From assembly GCA_030248295.1 (NCBI GenBank), contig JASANH010000976.1:659067-723066 (forward strand): DNA of 64,000 bases. Direction: 5' to 3'. Made by a program: the position numbers and the translations under genes. The stretch is from Mesodorylaimus sp. YZB2_4. Taxonomy: Eukaryota; Nematoda; Enoplea; Dorylaimida; Dorylaimidae. The stretch's first letter is position 1. Each line of letters opens with the position of its first letter. Shown here piece by piece: positions 39,221 through 51,074 of this stretch. Below the pieces are notes generated by a model. That model searched no databases and was not told the origin of the DNA. It worked only from the letters and a program-made list of their open reading frames with translations.

Positions 39221-39729
39221 TGGTTGGAATGAAAGCTTTGATTGGGTGGTGATAGAAGTCTGATCTTGGTTTCAAATTTGAATTTATGTGATCGATTTTG
39301 GTTTTCGATATCTGAACGAGCATCCTTATGTTGATTCCTGTAATGCACCTTTATGATGTTGGAGTTTTCTAATAAGCGTTTCAGTAAAGAAGGACCTCGC
39401 GTTAGATTCGAAAAGACGGATAGGCTATAAGTCATCTGCGCATATGCTCGTATGCAACGAGAGGTTCTGGGGGCCGTCTTCCTTGCTATTTAGTACATCG
39501 TAGACGCCTTTGAACTACCTCGAAAAACCAAAACTGCAGTCATCAGCGAATGGGTGAAAAAGCGCGCATGAAGCTGCGAAAGAGCGCGAACTGGACTTGA
39601 CAACTGTCATGACGTATCATCTCCCATCGCCCATTGCGTCTTGCATTCGTAGGTGACTCGACTACGTTGAGCCACTTGGTTGTCTCGTCTACTTTGTGGT
39701 CGTGGAGGACCGTCCTTGCCTCGATCGAT
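39221..39729. other. Intergenic
   Basis: Short gap between POMP and the SMYD gene on the same strand. No exon or RNA gene is seen. Confidence 0.45.
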
Positions 39730-41854
39730 ATGAGTGGCCTGAATGGGTTCCTTGCCCCTCATCTATTGGGCAAGCAGTTCCATCACCCGTTCGCCTATGT
39801 CCTCTACAACTTGCAGGCCGAATATCACTGTTCATATTGCCTTCGCTGTCCTGTGACTCCCAAGGACAAACTGCTCTTGTGCTCGAACTGTCGTCTAGCC
39901 AGGTACTGTAATCGTGAGTGCCAGAAGCAAGCTTGGACGAAGGACCACAAGCTGGAATGTGCGAGGCTCAAGGCTGCATTTCCTCACCTGCCCCTGAGCG
40001 AGGTGCTGTTCATGGCCAGAGTCTTGGAAAAGCTGAGCCATATCAAGAAGCATGGGGATGAACAGGGGTGGCAGAAGGAGAGACGGTTCGACGAGTTGGT
40101 GACGCATGAGCAGGAGACGAGGAACGATGGCGCCAAGATGGAACGGTTTGAGAAGGTATTCGAGAAGACGAAGAAATTCATGGGCGAGGCGGTGGTGCCG
40201 CAGAGAGAAGAGTTCTTTCTGGTCTTCTGTCGTGTGTGGATAAATAGTCATTCCATACATGCCAGTGTGGGCACGGAGATTGGCATGGCCTTGGATCTGG
40301 GTAAGTAGATGTTTGTCTGCTGGGTCAGCCTGGTCTGATCTAAAACCAGTCAGCTCGTACACAATAACGAACTCCTTCATTAAGACTAGTACTCAATTGC
40401 GGCATGTCATTGCAGGCGTCTCTCGCTACGATCACAGCTGTAGACCCAACGCCACCTTAGTTTTCGATGGGTTCCGTGCAGTTTTGCGTCCCCTGATTCC
40501 AACATTGGATGCGTCCGACTACTCGAAAACGTTTATTTCCTACGTAGATGTTGGCCGGTCTAAATACCAGCGTCGACGCCAACTATGGTCGCAGTGGTAT
40601 TTTTGGTGCAAGTGCGATCGCTGCCTGGATCCGCAGGACGACACACTGACCAGTATCAGGTACGGCCAAGTGGGCTAGCCAGACTGCGAGGGATGCTCGC
40701 GGAGTACCAGCCGATATCAAGCGTAGAAAGAACTGCTTTTTTATGTACCTACTTTTCATTCCGATGGCGTGGCACTCCGCGAGTGTCCCTTGTGAATGTA
40801 AAGTGAAAAGAAAGCTGGACCTCTACTTGCTATGGGGAACTCTCCAGTGTCTTGTCCCACCAAAAGCTGCAAATGACAAGCTTGTCAATTTCAAACTTGT
40901 CGACTTCAGCTTCGAGTTTTGGTGGAACTCATGACCAGCACTTGCCAAACTTGTCAATGGCATGGCGGAACTAGGCCCTGGTCTTGCGCCTGTCTCTGCG
41001 CCGTAATAAGTATCAAAGCCTTGTGCGACTGCGGCCTGGTCACAAATACAGCAAGCAGCTGAATGCAAAGAAAGCTGAAACACTGTACCTCCTTTCCTGG
41101 AACTCTCTGGGTGGTCTGGTCTTGCGTCTGCGCTAATTTCCCTAACCACAAATGACTAGCGGCCCGTTCTCCCACTTTTACAGGTGTCCCAATCAGTCAT
41201 GCCCAGAACCTATCCTCATCACAGAGGAGACTCAGCCAGCCGACATGACATGCCCACGGTGCAACACCCTCGTCGGCAAAGAAACAATTGCTCGAGCCCA
41301 AGAAATCATGAATGCAGTCCCCTCCAAGTTGTCAGTCTGTGCCATCAGCCATGATGAACTTGATAAATATCGATCCATGTTGGACAATGCCGAGAGCCTC
41401 CTGCACTCAGATAACGTCTACTTGAACCGCTTGGTCACAGCTTACACGGAAATGACCGGTGGTCAGGACACGCAACGATGCGGTATCGACGCCTTGACTT
41501 CGGTGTACGAGAACTATAAGAAGTAAGGCTATCTGTGCGTCACAGCCCCCACGCAATGTGCACTTTTTCAGATACTACCCAGCCACGGATCGCCACATTG
41601 GGTATCACTTGTTGCATCTGATCAAAGCACTGATCGAGCGAGGCCAGAGGAAAGATGCGACACCATATGCATTCGAGGCCATGAACGTGTTCGAGGTGTG
41701 CTTCGGTATTGAGCACCCGTACTACTTGAAGACCCTCGCTTTGTGGACCTACTTGGACATGGGGGCCGAGAAGACGAATCAAGACCTGATAGAGTTGATG
41801 AATTTCAATTACAATCGGCCAGTTGACCTGACGGCATTGATTGAAAAGAGCTAA
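39730..41854 (+). CDS. SET and MYND domain protein (SMYD family)
   Basis: A putative protein lysine methyltransferase of the SMYD type. Exons 39730-40300, 40416-40659, 41184-41522 and 41572-41854 join in phase to 478 residues. It starts with the family's PFAYVLYN segment, then a complete MYND zinc finger (residues 34-78: C-x2-C, C-x2-C, YCNRECQ, H-x3-C). A helical insert comes next, then the SET catalytic motif DHSCRPN (usually NHSCxPN, near residue 197) and a later Tyr-containing ISYVDV block. The post-SET cysteines (WCKCDRC with a distal cysteine pair) and a C-terminal helical domain complete it. The N-terminal part of SET seen in vertebrate members is short here, so the start at 39730 may miss an upstream exon. 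Closest in layout to SMYD3-like members, but the subfamily is not certain. Confidence 0.88.
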
Positions 41855-42965
41855 CATAAGTACTGAAATGGTGCTGGTTGTGCTCTTGTTTCGTTCTCTT
41901 GTCCGATTCTGTGACTAGATTCGATCGTTTTGCAGCAACTTGGAGAAGAAGACTGGCAGACTGTGTGATGCCGATATTTGCCCTTCCATCCAGTCGAGTA
42001 CACTCTCTTCGACGTGTAACGTCCCTCTTATCGGCCTAAACATATTCACTGACCTAACTTGCCAGAAAACCAACATACGCATGAGCCCAATGCTTTCAGG
42101 TCCGTATACGCGGGCACATGTCACTTGGAGGCCCGCCATACCTTAGGCCCATGGACAGATTGAATGAGGCAAATATGCAATACTAGATGTTAGTCAAACT
42201 GGTCATGTTCATGGCTTCAAACTGGTCATGGTCATGGCTGCAGTGCCTTGTTCATCGCGGGGGCGGTAATTTTGGCACCAAGTGAGACGGAAGACGGTGC
42301 TACTGGTCGGGCGCATCGTTCTGGGATTGGCAATAGGTAACGGACGCCCGCCATACCTTGGGCCCATGGACAGATTGATTGACGCAATTGCGGAGTTCAC
42401 AGATGTACCAGATCGAAATGCCTTCGGATATTTGTGTAGCTTACTTGTTAGCGCCAGTTATACATCCTCTCCGGTTATTTGCATCCTCTTGTTAGGTCTT
42501 GTGTTTTTATCGTGCTTACCATTGCAGAGTCGAAAAGTCCGAAACGTCTTGAACAAACGAATAAGAATTTGTGCCGTTTTCCTCGCCTTGCCTGCCACTT
42601 TTGCAACATTACATACGTGTGCTTCTCGTGCTGAAGACCCGTCACTTGGGTTGTCGCGACGCCCGCGAGACACAGCATATGTAACTTTGCTGGCTATGAT
42701 GCATCTCCGGCTTTTTCTGAACCCGCCCTTTATTTCCCGTGTGTAACATTGTTAGTTCCAAGTAAAACTATAAGATGGAGCGGCTGCGCCTATCATCCAC
42801 GGCGCTCCATATAACATTGCAAATGAGCACGTTCGGAATTCAGCAAGTTTTAATCAAGTGTTTTATCGACCGTTTACTCCAATTGCGTTCTTCCTCGGCT
42901 CGAGGTAGTTGGGTACGGTCTCCGACATGGCAGCATCTCATTTACGATCTCGAGCGAGCACAAAA
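41855..42965. other. Intergenic with short repeated motif
   Basis: Two copies of CCCGCCATACCTTRGGCCCATGGACAGATTGA occur (about 42127 and 42346), and a third diverged copy lies near 58160. A 154-codon plus-strand frame (42282-42746) has hydrophobic stretches but no domain or splice support, and is not called. Confidence 0.4.
42127..42420 (+). repeat. Paired copies of a CCGCCATACCT repeat
   Basis: Two nearly identical 30-nt words, about 220 bp apart, followed by GCAAT-like ends. Between them is a short tandem run of AAACTGGTCATG words. A relative at 58160-58205 suggests the word is the end of a dispersed element. Confidence 0.45.
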
Positions 42966-42967
42966 AT

Positions 42968-43122
42968 ATTGATCTCGATCTGGTGATCAGGATATCGATC
43001 TAGCGGTCAGGATATTAATACTAGTCAGGAACTGCTACTGATCAGGAATTACCCCATGATCAGGATATCGATCTGGTGATCAGACATTACCCTAGCGATC
43101 AGAACATTGATCTGTCGGTCGC
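42968..43122. repeat. GATC-rich imperfect tandem repeat
   Basis: About seven imperfect copies of a 20-nt unit close to TGGTGATCAGGATATCGATC, with spacing that slips between 18 and 25 nt. Each unit contains GATC words that are their own reverse complements. No coding potential. Confidence 0.75.
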
Positions 43123-43343
43123 TTAAACCATACCGTGGAGGTGAAAGATAGTTGCGACCAAGCTAGAGGTTTTGGCCATGATGGTTAAGGAGAAGTTTGC
43201 GCAACAAATAACCTACCATCTCATTGTACCTGGTCTTTGGAAATAGCATATTGGCAAAGCTTAGAATATTTAGTAATCAAGAACCTGTGAAATCGTAATG
43301 AAAACACGTTGCCGTATGATATTCTGATAGGTCCGTTTTCTGT

Positions 43344-43903
43344 ATGCAAACACCATGTTTCGGTGACTCATTGTCAGTTTTAGTTTCCATTATTTTATTA
43401 TTCTTTGGACGCGGTTTTGTGTGTGTTTCCATGCACCCGCCGCTGAAGTGCACTGAAGTGCTTGGTCGGGTAAAACAGCATAGCAGCATAGAATGGGCAC
43501 TCTTTCCGACATGGGTGGGTGGTGTCTCTCATCAATCCTGTGTGCATCCCCCGAGCCATTATGCCCAGCTCCTGATTGCCAGTTACATGTTCATGTCATG
43601 CTTTTACGCATCACCAAACGCGGGTATGCGGACTTGAGAGTGAAGGCACACATGATAAACACATCGTGGACAGAAATTTCTGCTAACCAGCCAACAATTT
43701 TTATTGGAAGGGTAACTGGCTTGAAAAGCTCCAACAGCTTTTACGGTTCGACGATCCAAGCACCGTGGCTCTGGCCCGGATGGTGCTTTCTACCGAATCT
43801 TTTTTGGTACAGCCCCAAAACGATGCACGTATTCTGCACCCATCTTTACGTGGAGACCTATCCCGCTTCATTATCATTCTGGTTTCGGAAAGCGGGCTAT
43901 TGA
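43344..43903 (+). CDS. Possible secreted Cys-rich gene, partly resolved
   Basis: A hydrophobic start (ATG 43344, with a SVLVSIILLFFG core) resembles a signal peptide and is followed by a PLKCTEV block. After a GTAAAA donor-like site the frame changes, and 43493-43903 reads through a run of cysteines, an ITKRGYADL segment, N-glycosylation sequons and an aromatic tail. The layout recalls Ly6/uPAR-type proteins, but the join between the two parts is not fixed. The end overlaps the direct repeat at 43837. It may be a decayed gene. Confidence 0.3.
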
Positions 43904-44100
43904 TGGCGTGCTACAGCAAGTTGTGAATGCCAGATACTCTGCAATGACTGGAGTAGATACAGTATAACCTTTTAAAATATCCTAATGTCATCGAGCACAG
44001 CCTGGAGAGTAACTAACATGAAGGAGCAAGAGAATGATGCAATCTTGGTAAAAGGACTAGTATTGCCATAACTTATCTGCATAATGAAAGCCATGTTTAG
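43837..44100 (+). repeat. Direct repeat, left copy
   Basis: About 260 bp that reappears at 54139-54700. Shared words include TACGTGGAGACCTA, TATCATTCTGGTTTCGG, GCGGGCTATTGATGGCG, TAATGTCAT and AAGGAGCAAGAGA. The right copy is split by about 275 bp of other sequence. The two copies flank the cluster of small secreted genes and retroelement relics. Confidence 0.7.
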
Positions 44101-44353
44101 CTCACTCACATCCTTCGTATCGCTTGCCCTAATGCACTCGTGTCTCGGGGTGATATTCTCGACCGATACAAAACCATCAGCAATCGTAATAAACATTACT
44201 TCGACATCTTTGACATTCAAAGACCGTATTTTATCAGTTTGGGAAGAAATAAAGCCAACGTCGAACTTCACTTCAGACAAGCATTACTACTGTACATCAC
44301 CCGCCTGCAACTTTCCCTCGTCAGAAGCTCAAAGTGCAAAAACCATCCTCTGA
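44084..44353 (+). CDS. Small putative secreted protein
   Basis: An 89-residue single-exon frame from ATG 44084. It begins with a plausible signal peptide (hydrophobic about residues 5-22, ending SCLG), followed by a Ser/Thr/Ile-rich body with N-glycosylation sequons, and ends with HYYCTSPACN then a polar tail. A C-x4-CN end is typical of Ly6/uPAR-type three-finger domains, but the earlier cysteines of that fold are missing. This is either a truncated family member or an unrelated small secreted protein. It starts inside the direct repeat copy at 43837-44100. Confidence 0.35.
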   Translation: MKAMFSSLTSFVSLALMHSCLGVIFSTDTKPSAIVINITSTSLTFKDRILSVWEEIKPTSNFTSDKHYYCTSPACNFPSSEAQSAKTIL

Positions 44354-44909
44354 CATTAACTATGAATGTACAGAATTAATGTGTGCGACACCAGTTTGGC
44401 AGGTGTTGAGGTGGAACGACTAAAATAAATGGGCGAGAAGGAGGTCACTGTCAGCGAAATTCCTCCACTGCCATTTTACCATGTAAGATATTACCAGGGC
44501 CACTTTCACAATCAGCTAGGACATGTCCTAAGTATTACCCGCGCTGAGAAAACATGGCTAAGACTTACAAGAACTCTGCTCAGACTCATCAATTTTGTTG
44601 CACGGAATTCAAATAAGAATACTTATAAGAAATTTTAAGAATGGCAGAATTTTTCGAATTTCTTATGAGAATGGTTGTAAGAATTCACAAGATTCTTATC
44701 TATTCCTTTGCCATTGCTCTTCATCCTTCTGGATTATTACAGGTTTCTGTCAAGCTATCCGTATTTTATTCCCAAAGTACTTCCTAAATCCTCTTGAATA
44801 CTCTCACACGCTGAAAGCTCAAAATTGCGGGAGCAGGTATAAAGCCGCATACGCTGGAGCAATTTCAGCGTCATCTTCGCCAGCCTCATATACATTTATT
44901 GACAAACTC

Positions 44910-46214
44910 TTATGGCTTCACTTTCTTCCTTCGCAGTAGCTTTTGATATCGATAGAATGCCCAACCGTTGTAAAATTTGTAAAATTCTATGAGCTTGAAG
45001 TAATCTCGCCTTTTCCTAAGCGATAAAAGATTCAGCGCAGCCAGCTCCGCATTGTATTGAATGGTCCAATTATTCAGAATGGAACGAAGTGCAAACTTTT
45101 GAGCTCTCTCGAGGTCGTCGATCGAAGCCTTCAAGAAGAGCCACCATAATCGGTAAAACACACTGCATATAAAGCGGTTTTAATACTTCGTTCGAATATT
45201 TACCATATTGTCGCTTGAAGACCCCAATCATTTTCCGGGCATGCGAGGCCACATAATGACAGTGATAGTGGAATTGCAAATTTGGCGAAAGCGTGACACC
45301 AAGATAAGTTTTTGTTGCCCTGAAAGCGATTTCTTGACCACGAAACATCAAAGTCGGTTTAGTAGGTTCCGTCCGACCAAGCCAAAATAGAGTCGATTGA
45401 GTCTTCTGAACTTTGAAATCGAGTCTTAATTTATCGACGAAGTCGCTAACAAAGTCCAAAGCGGGCTGAACGCGTGACTCTAATTCAGACAAGGATTTGG
45501 CTGGAATCAGGAGCCAAGGTCGTCTGCAAATGCTTGTACATAGCAGGTAGTCGGGGGAGTGATCTTTTAAATGCTGATAGCAGCGGGTCAATAAGGAATA
45601 TGAACAAGGACAACCTCGACCGTTTGAGTGAGGTTGATCAAAGCCGTTGAAGTGGATCGACGGGAACGAAAACCAAACTGGTTGTCAGACAGGCGCCATC
45701 GAGTTATTTGAGAGGCCGATAATTTTGTACCTGACTTCGTTCCCCTGATTTAAGGATAGGGACCACCTTCCTCAGCTTCCAAGCCGCAGGATAGCATTCC
45801 TCAACAAGCGACCTATCGATCAGCGTAGCAAGCCCTGGGCTAATAGAATCGACGATGCCACGCAATATTGGTGAAGTGAGGCCATCAGTGCCAGGGGCGC
45901 AGTTTTTCTTCAGGCGCAGGATGCTTTTCTTGATAAACGAAACTGAGACCGAGTAATCGCTGTAATCATTCAGATCAGACGGAGGCGGGATATACATGTA
46001 CATGTACATCTACATCTACATGGCGGGAGATGTAGCCTCCAACAGAATGTGCGTTGAAAAACCGGCGAAAGGCTTTGGCCTTTGATGCTGCTGTGTAGTG
46101 AGGACGATCAAAGTTATCAATAAGCGGCGGTATAACGGTCTTGCGGCTCAAATTTGCGGAAGGCAGACCAAAATTCGGCCGGAGACTTCGCGTTGCAAAA
46201 GATTTCCATAACAC
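44910..46214 (-). mobile_element. Decayed non-LTR retrotransposon (LINE)
   Basis: Minus-strand fragments of one reverse transcriptase in order. A pre-RT segment (45975-46214) has an AFRRFFNAH-type end. The RT fingers (45704-46009) carry APGTDGL and AAWKLRKVVPILKSG, followed by NYRP. A later part (about 45070-45591) has the catalytic FADD at 45519-45530. The frame is broken just after FADD and again elsewhere, and a segment of palm sequence is missing, so the copy is inactive. Motifs fit the CR1/jockey-like group. A TACATG/TACATC microsatellite (45992-46022) interrupts it. Confidence 0.8.
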
Positions 46215-46678
46215 CGACGCTTAGCAGGTCTGATATCCTTTTTTACTTGCCTTCGTAACTGAAAAAACCAGTAATAGGCTTTCTGAACTCCATCACACTT
46301 CCACTGCTTGTAGGTATGGTTCTTCTCTCAAATTAAATGTAATGTTTCACTCGAAAGCCACAAATGCTGAGAGTCTTTGTCACAGTTCGTATGAGAATAT
46401 TTTGACAGATAGTTTATGTTAGATGGTCAACCAATTTGTTGCAGGCGTCGTTCTCAGTTTTTGCTCCGGTGACGTACCGAAGACATGCCTCTACAGACAG
46501 TTGACAGTTTAAAGCAGTCCAGTCCTTCACTGCTTGCACCGCTCGCCAAATTGCTGTCATGTCCTGATGCTATTTTGTTTTGTTTTTCGCGCACAATTGA
46601 TCGATTCTTTTCAGGCATTCCAGAATTCCCTGAAAACATATGCGGCATTGGTTTTAAACTACCGCACCCACTGAATGC

Positions 46679-47103
46679 AGTACGTCCTACATGCTATGCT
46701 GCACTGTGCTACTTGTTAGTCGTGTGTCAGCTGGAAAAGGGAGGAGAACTTACTGTTTTCCATGGGGTGTCTTCAAGTGATAGCAGATGATTCCAACACT
46801 GGCAGTAGTTTGACCTTTTTGACTTATTGGCGCTGCAATTACCGCAGTCAGTCACTCTTATTTCTGAGTACGCTGTTTCGTTCCTCATTGGCGTCCATGT
46901 CTGTGGTACCTGCAAGCGCGCCAATGCTGCTCAGCCGAAGGAAAGACGCGCAAAGTGCCGTACAGCCACCAGTGGCATCGCATTTGGCCATTCTTTCTCA
47001 TTCGCAAGAAGAAGCATACCACTTACAGTCCGCTGCGTCTTTGCTCAAAATTGCTTCCTCTTCGTGAATGACCAAAACTTCTGTTCCGACTCTCCATTGT
47101 AAT
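46679..47103 (+). CDS. Possible Cys-rich secreted protein without collagen tail
   Basis: A 91-codon frame ending at 47102 follows a TTACCGCAG acceptor-like site and contains VHVCGTCKR, several spaced cysteines and a final NCFLFVNDQNFCSDSPL. That end closely resembles the NCVAFRCN...FCSDDP part of the gene at 51075-51731, but a stop follows where the collagen-like tail would begin. A short hydrophobic frame with an ATG near 46697 (MLCCTVLLVSRVSA) could be its signal-peptide exon. The splice join was not established, so both the extent and the coding status are uncertain. Confidence 0.35.
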
Positions 47104-48451
47104 CATTTCGGCGTGGCTTCATTCTCAAAAAGACGCTTATTGACGGTTCCAGCGAAAAAATGACATTCGTGTTAGGACTGGTACAGTGCACTGGAAATCA
47201 CATGGCGCCTCACCATCTCAACAGGCAAAAGTGCAAGGCGCGAAGCTGGATTGGCCGACTGGCGGGGGGGGGGGGGGGGGGGGTTAGGGGGTTGTATGTA
47301 GAAGCACCTTCCAGGAACACCCCATGGAATGAAGGCTCGATTCGCGAAGCAGACACTCTTTTAAAATGCTTTTAAAAAATCTTTCAAAAATGGTGATGGC
47401 TGCGACAGCATTGAACGAGCACCTTCCTATGAGAGAGAACAAAATGATTGCATTTTAGGGTTAAGCCTGCTGCAAAACCACATTATTTGATTCAGGCAGG
47501 ATCCTCGACAACGCAGAAACGTCCTGGATAGACGGAATCGACCTTTGATGAGTGAGAACATTTAGAAAGACAGATTCTTATTGTACGCTTGTGCTAGATA
47601 GCATTCTCCAGGTCCGACATTTGTATCAGATGTGCCAGTAAGCGTGAGTCGACGAGCTGCTCGAGGGGACAACTTTGCTGTATGACTGTTCCAAATCAGA
47701 ATTCAAAATCGAGCTTTTCTCAGATTCCTTTCTCCACGACTGCGCGCAGTGGATCGACACTGATCCTCGTGAACTTGCTGAAATCTATGTAGCCTAAAAG
47801 ATCCGTGCAGGCACGTGGAAGCTAAGCTGAATTTACATGGTCCATGTGGATCCACAATCGATCGATCAGGATTCTGCGCAGAGTCAGAATAGATCGGCTC
47901 GTGTTGCACCCACTTTCAGGGTAGCAGCGACTCATTGCTGAGGTGGACATATAGGTTTCCCCACCCCCCATCTTTCCCCCGATTAAAATGTGAATTTGGG
48001 TTTTAATTAATAGAGAGTTGACTTTTACGGCAGATTTTAAATTTTTCGCCTCGGCGGTTTCGTGAGGCACTACAGCAAATACTGTGGGCTGGTCGAAGTC
48101 AGGCGATCGAATTTTTCGAGAAAATTCGGTATTTGAATGGGGAAATCGAAGTTGTCAGATAAGATGCTGAGCAGTCCTATTATCGCTGATTAAAATAGCG
48201 CGAGTACACGAATCTATTGCATATTGTTTCCATTATTTGTCCGCGAATTTCATTATGCATCGCGAAACGGATGCTTCCTGACGCGTTAGCAGCGGCTTAC
48301 GCTGTTGGTCTTCTTGTAAAAGCCTTAGCACTAGCCTTGCGTAGCGCGGTAATAATTACTGATGCGACTCTTATTGTAAATCCAGCAAAAGCTTTTGCTT
48401 ATTTTATTACAGAATCGGTTTTAGGAGCGCTTCATCCGCAAGAATTTTATT
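47104..48451. other. Intergenic with a G run
   Basis: A G run of about 19 (47265-47283) is the only notable feature. An open frame from 48217 that runs into the first exon of the next gene has no signal or domain and appears fortuitous. Confidence 0.45.
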
Positions 48452-49080
48452 ATGAAACTGGCATATTTTTTACAAGTTGGTTGCGTATTAAGAGGTATCT
48501 TTGCAATTTTGACATCTTTAGCAGTTTTGCACAAAGCTTACTTACAGCAGTCCCTCTCATCCGATCCACAATAAAAGCATTATCATGTTACCGCTGTGAA
48601 AGCTCTGAACGTAATTGCTTTTCTGGCTTTGGCGAGTGCATCGTGTACGGTCCAAATGCTGCATGTCATACAATTGTGTGCGAGAAGATAAGAAATATTA
48701 TAGGGATATTATTTCGCAGCAGGTTTTTCTAATGTATTTCTTTAATTTTTTAAGGCTCAATTGCATTTAGAGTACGAAAGACGTGCTCCAGTGAAGGAGC
48801 TAAGAGTCTTGGTTATCACACAAACTTTTACGACATTGAACAGAACCTTTATGGCGGCAACTGCGTGGCTTTTCGTTGCAACAGCAGTGATTATTGCACG
48901 GATACAATTTCAAATATTCTAAGTTACCTTAAGGATGGAACACCTTGGCCGCCCAAAGAACCCCAAAAACCTGCTCCACCCGGTCCGCCTGGACCGCCTG
49001 GTCCGCCCGGTCCACCTGGACAGCCTGGACCACCTGGACAGCCCGGGTTTCCAGGGTTTCCTGGGAAGCCAGCTAACTAA
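48452..49080 (+). CDS. Ly6-like Cys domain with collagen tail, copy A
   Basis: A putative secreted protein of about 168 residues from three exons: 48452-48494 (signal peptide, MKLAYFLQVGCVLR), 48548-48685 and 48755-49080. Exon 2 opens with LSCYRCESSERNC, the start typical of Ly6/uPAR three-finger domains. Exon 3 continues with FRVRKTCSSEG, a [10 protein letters not shown] block and another cysteine, then a Pro/Lys linker and about 11 uninterrupted Gly-X-Y triplets rich in Pro (nt about 48976-49074). The exon sizes, phases and splice positions equal those of the gene at 51075-51731. However, the exon 2 donor reads AGATAAG instead of GTGAGG, so splicing may fail or shift and the copy could be a pseudogene. 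AATAAA lies at 49188. Confidence 0.65.
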
Positions 49081-49187
49081 GCTGCCGTCAACAAGTATAA
49101 GGGCACCGCTATAATGCAGTAGCGCAGTTTTCAGACAGAGGTGATAAACTTTGTGCAATAGCCGCTATTTCATGCTATTGACAGACA

Positions 49188-49193
49188 AATAAA
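49188..49193 (+). terminator. Poly(A) signal of copy A
   Basis: AATAAA placed 108 nt after the stop codon of the collagen-tailed gene. Its position fits a 3' end signal. Confidence 0.5.
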
Positions 49194-49199
49194 CCCCAG

Positions 49200-51074
49200 G
49201 ACTGAAGCCTGCTTCCATAAAATTTAAAGCATTGGAGCTGCATTTCTTGCCATTTGCTATGCCGTGGCCATCTATCAAGAATGGCATCGTAAATCCTCGA
49301 AGTTTGTCCACCCCAATACCCTACATCCCAAACAGACCCCTTATAGTTTGAAAACTCGGGGTTTTGTGTAAAACCCGTCTTGAATCAGGCGACATATTGA
49401 AGCCAGATGTCCTCCCTCCAATTCGGAGGCTTGCAGTCTATAACCTTGATCGATCTGCACCGCAGTCTGTGCCAAATTAGTAGATAACAATAGTAGTAGT
49501 TCCCAGCTGGGAGTGTATTCTCCAGTCAGCCATCTCACACCAGTTAAAACCTCGCGTCGTAATTTCGTTGCGGCTTCTCATGCAAGGGGACTCGACATCA
49601 AGCTTAAGATTATCCGAAATTTTGGAGGTTTGGAGAATGGTGATATGATAATATTGCAGTGTGCAGTGGTTTGGTAGTCAAACTTCCACTAGCATACCGA
49701 AAGTAAGCAAGGCACAGTAAGAAAAAATTGTTGTGACGAAAGGAAAAAGGCAGCTTATCCATCGTGCCTTTGGACGTTCCATCAGTAAGCTTGACTATAA
49801 ATACTATGGCTCCCAGGTGACGCCACTGAGTTTCTGTTTTCAACATCAGAAGGGCGCATAACATCAGAAGGTAGCGCAATCGCTCCCAAAGTTACTGTCT
49901 GAAAATGTGCACACTGCTTGTAAAGGTAATGTCCTGTCTCACAGGAAACAAGGTTTTATTCCCCCTTGCCGCCATCAGGCTGTTGCCGAAACAAGGCTAC
50001 TTTAGGGACATAAATTGAATCATTATGAGAGATATTCTTTACCTTTTCAAAAAAAAAAAAAAATAAAAGAAAAAACAAAAAAAAAAAAAAAAAAAAAAAA
50101 CACAAAGAAAACAAAAAAAAAAAACCCCCCCCCCCCCCCCCCAACCCAAAACAACTGCGGTCTTTTTCTAATCGAACCATTCATCCTGCAAAAAATGAGA
50201 AATGTTTTAAAATGAGAGATGACTACGACATTTAATTATTTCGATACCTTTTTCAGAGCGAGTAGGTTGGCTTGCACTTTGGATGAAACCAGCTTTTGAA
50301 CGCAGCTATTTGATCCGAAGTCCGTGACGGTATGACGACCTTATAAGTGAGAAAGTCCAAAGAAAAGATTCTTCTTGTATGTTCGTGCTGAAAAGCGCCC
50401 TGCACCGGACTTTTCTATTGAATTTACTAGTCACTGAGTGGATTAAAAGGAGAAGGCGAATTGCTCGGAGGGGGATTCTCTGCATAAGACTGCTTCCACT
50501 CAAGAATTCTATCCCCAGATAGAACCTAGCTACTCTCACACTCTCACCCCCCCCCCCCCCATTCTTTCTGGTAGCATGCCAGCGGCTAATCGCAAGCGGG
50601 CATGAATACGTTCACTCCATCTTACCGCGACTGCTGTTCTTGGTTTTTCTGCGGGTTGCCCAATTTTAGATTTTCTATCCTACTTATAAGCTTTTCTAAA
50701 GCATCATAGCAAATACTGTGCGACAGTTGATCTCAGTCGATAACATTTTCAGATCTGGGAAAAAAAGCAGCGAATGCGGGTATAAAGCAGCCCAAAAAGA
50801 TGCAGCAGGTCTTTTACTTGATAGAAATTGCGTGCCCAACCTTACCTATTGCATGTATTCACTACCATGCGTGAAATTTATCATACCTACATAGCTGCAG
50901 ATGGTTCTTGATTTTTTTCCGTCTCGCAGCAATGGGTTAAGCCAAAAGTATAGTTCGATGCGACGCGATGTGACACTTTTGGTAGTCACTTCAATCTACA
51001 GTACTTTGTGGTTACAGCTTTGCTTAATTGAACTATACATCCGGCAAAAAAACTTTTGCGTATATTTTACAGAA
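49200..51074. other. Intergenic with A and C homopolymer block
   Basis: Contains a run of A-rich sequence directly followed by about 18 C residues (50049-50142), and another C run (50547-50560). No gene is supported. The homopolymers may be inaccurately assembled. Confidence 0.5.
50049..50142. repeat. Poly(A)/poly(C) low-complexity tract
   Basis: About 75 nt of nearly pure A with few interruptions, passing straight into a run of about 18 C. Simple sequence of this kind is prone to length errors. Confidence 0.8.

Noticed and set aside
42282-42746. 154-codon plus-strand frame with hydrophobic stretches
   Set aside because: It begins within a repeated word, has no consistent signal or membrane layout and no recognised family.
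48919-49158. Minus-strand Arg/Trp-rich frame
   Set aside because: Antisense of the Gly-X-Y repeat of the collagen-tailed gene.
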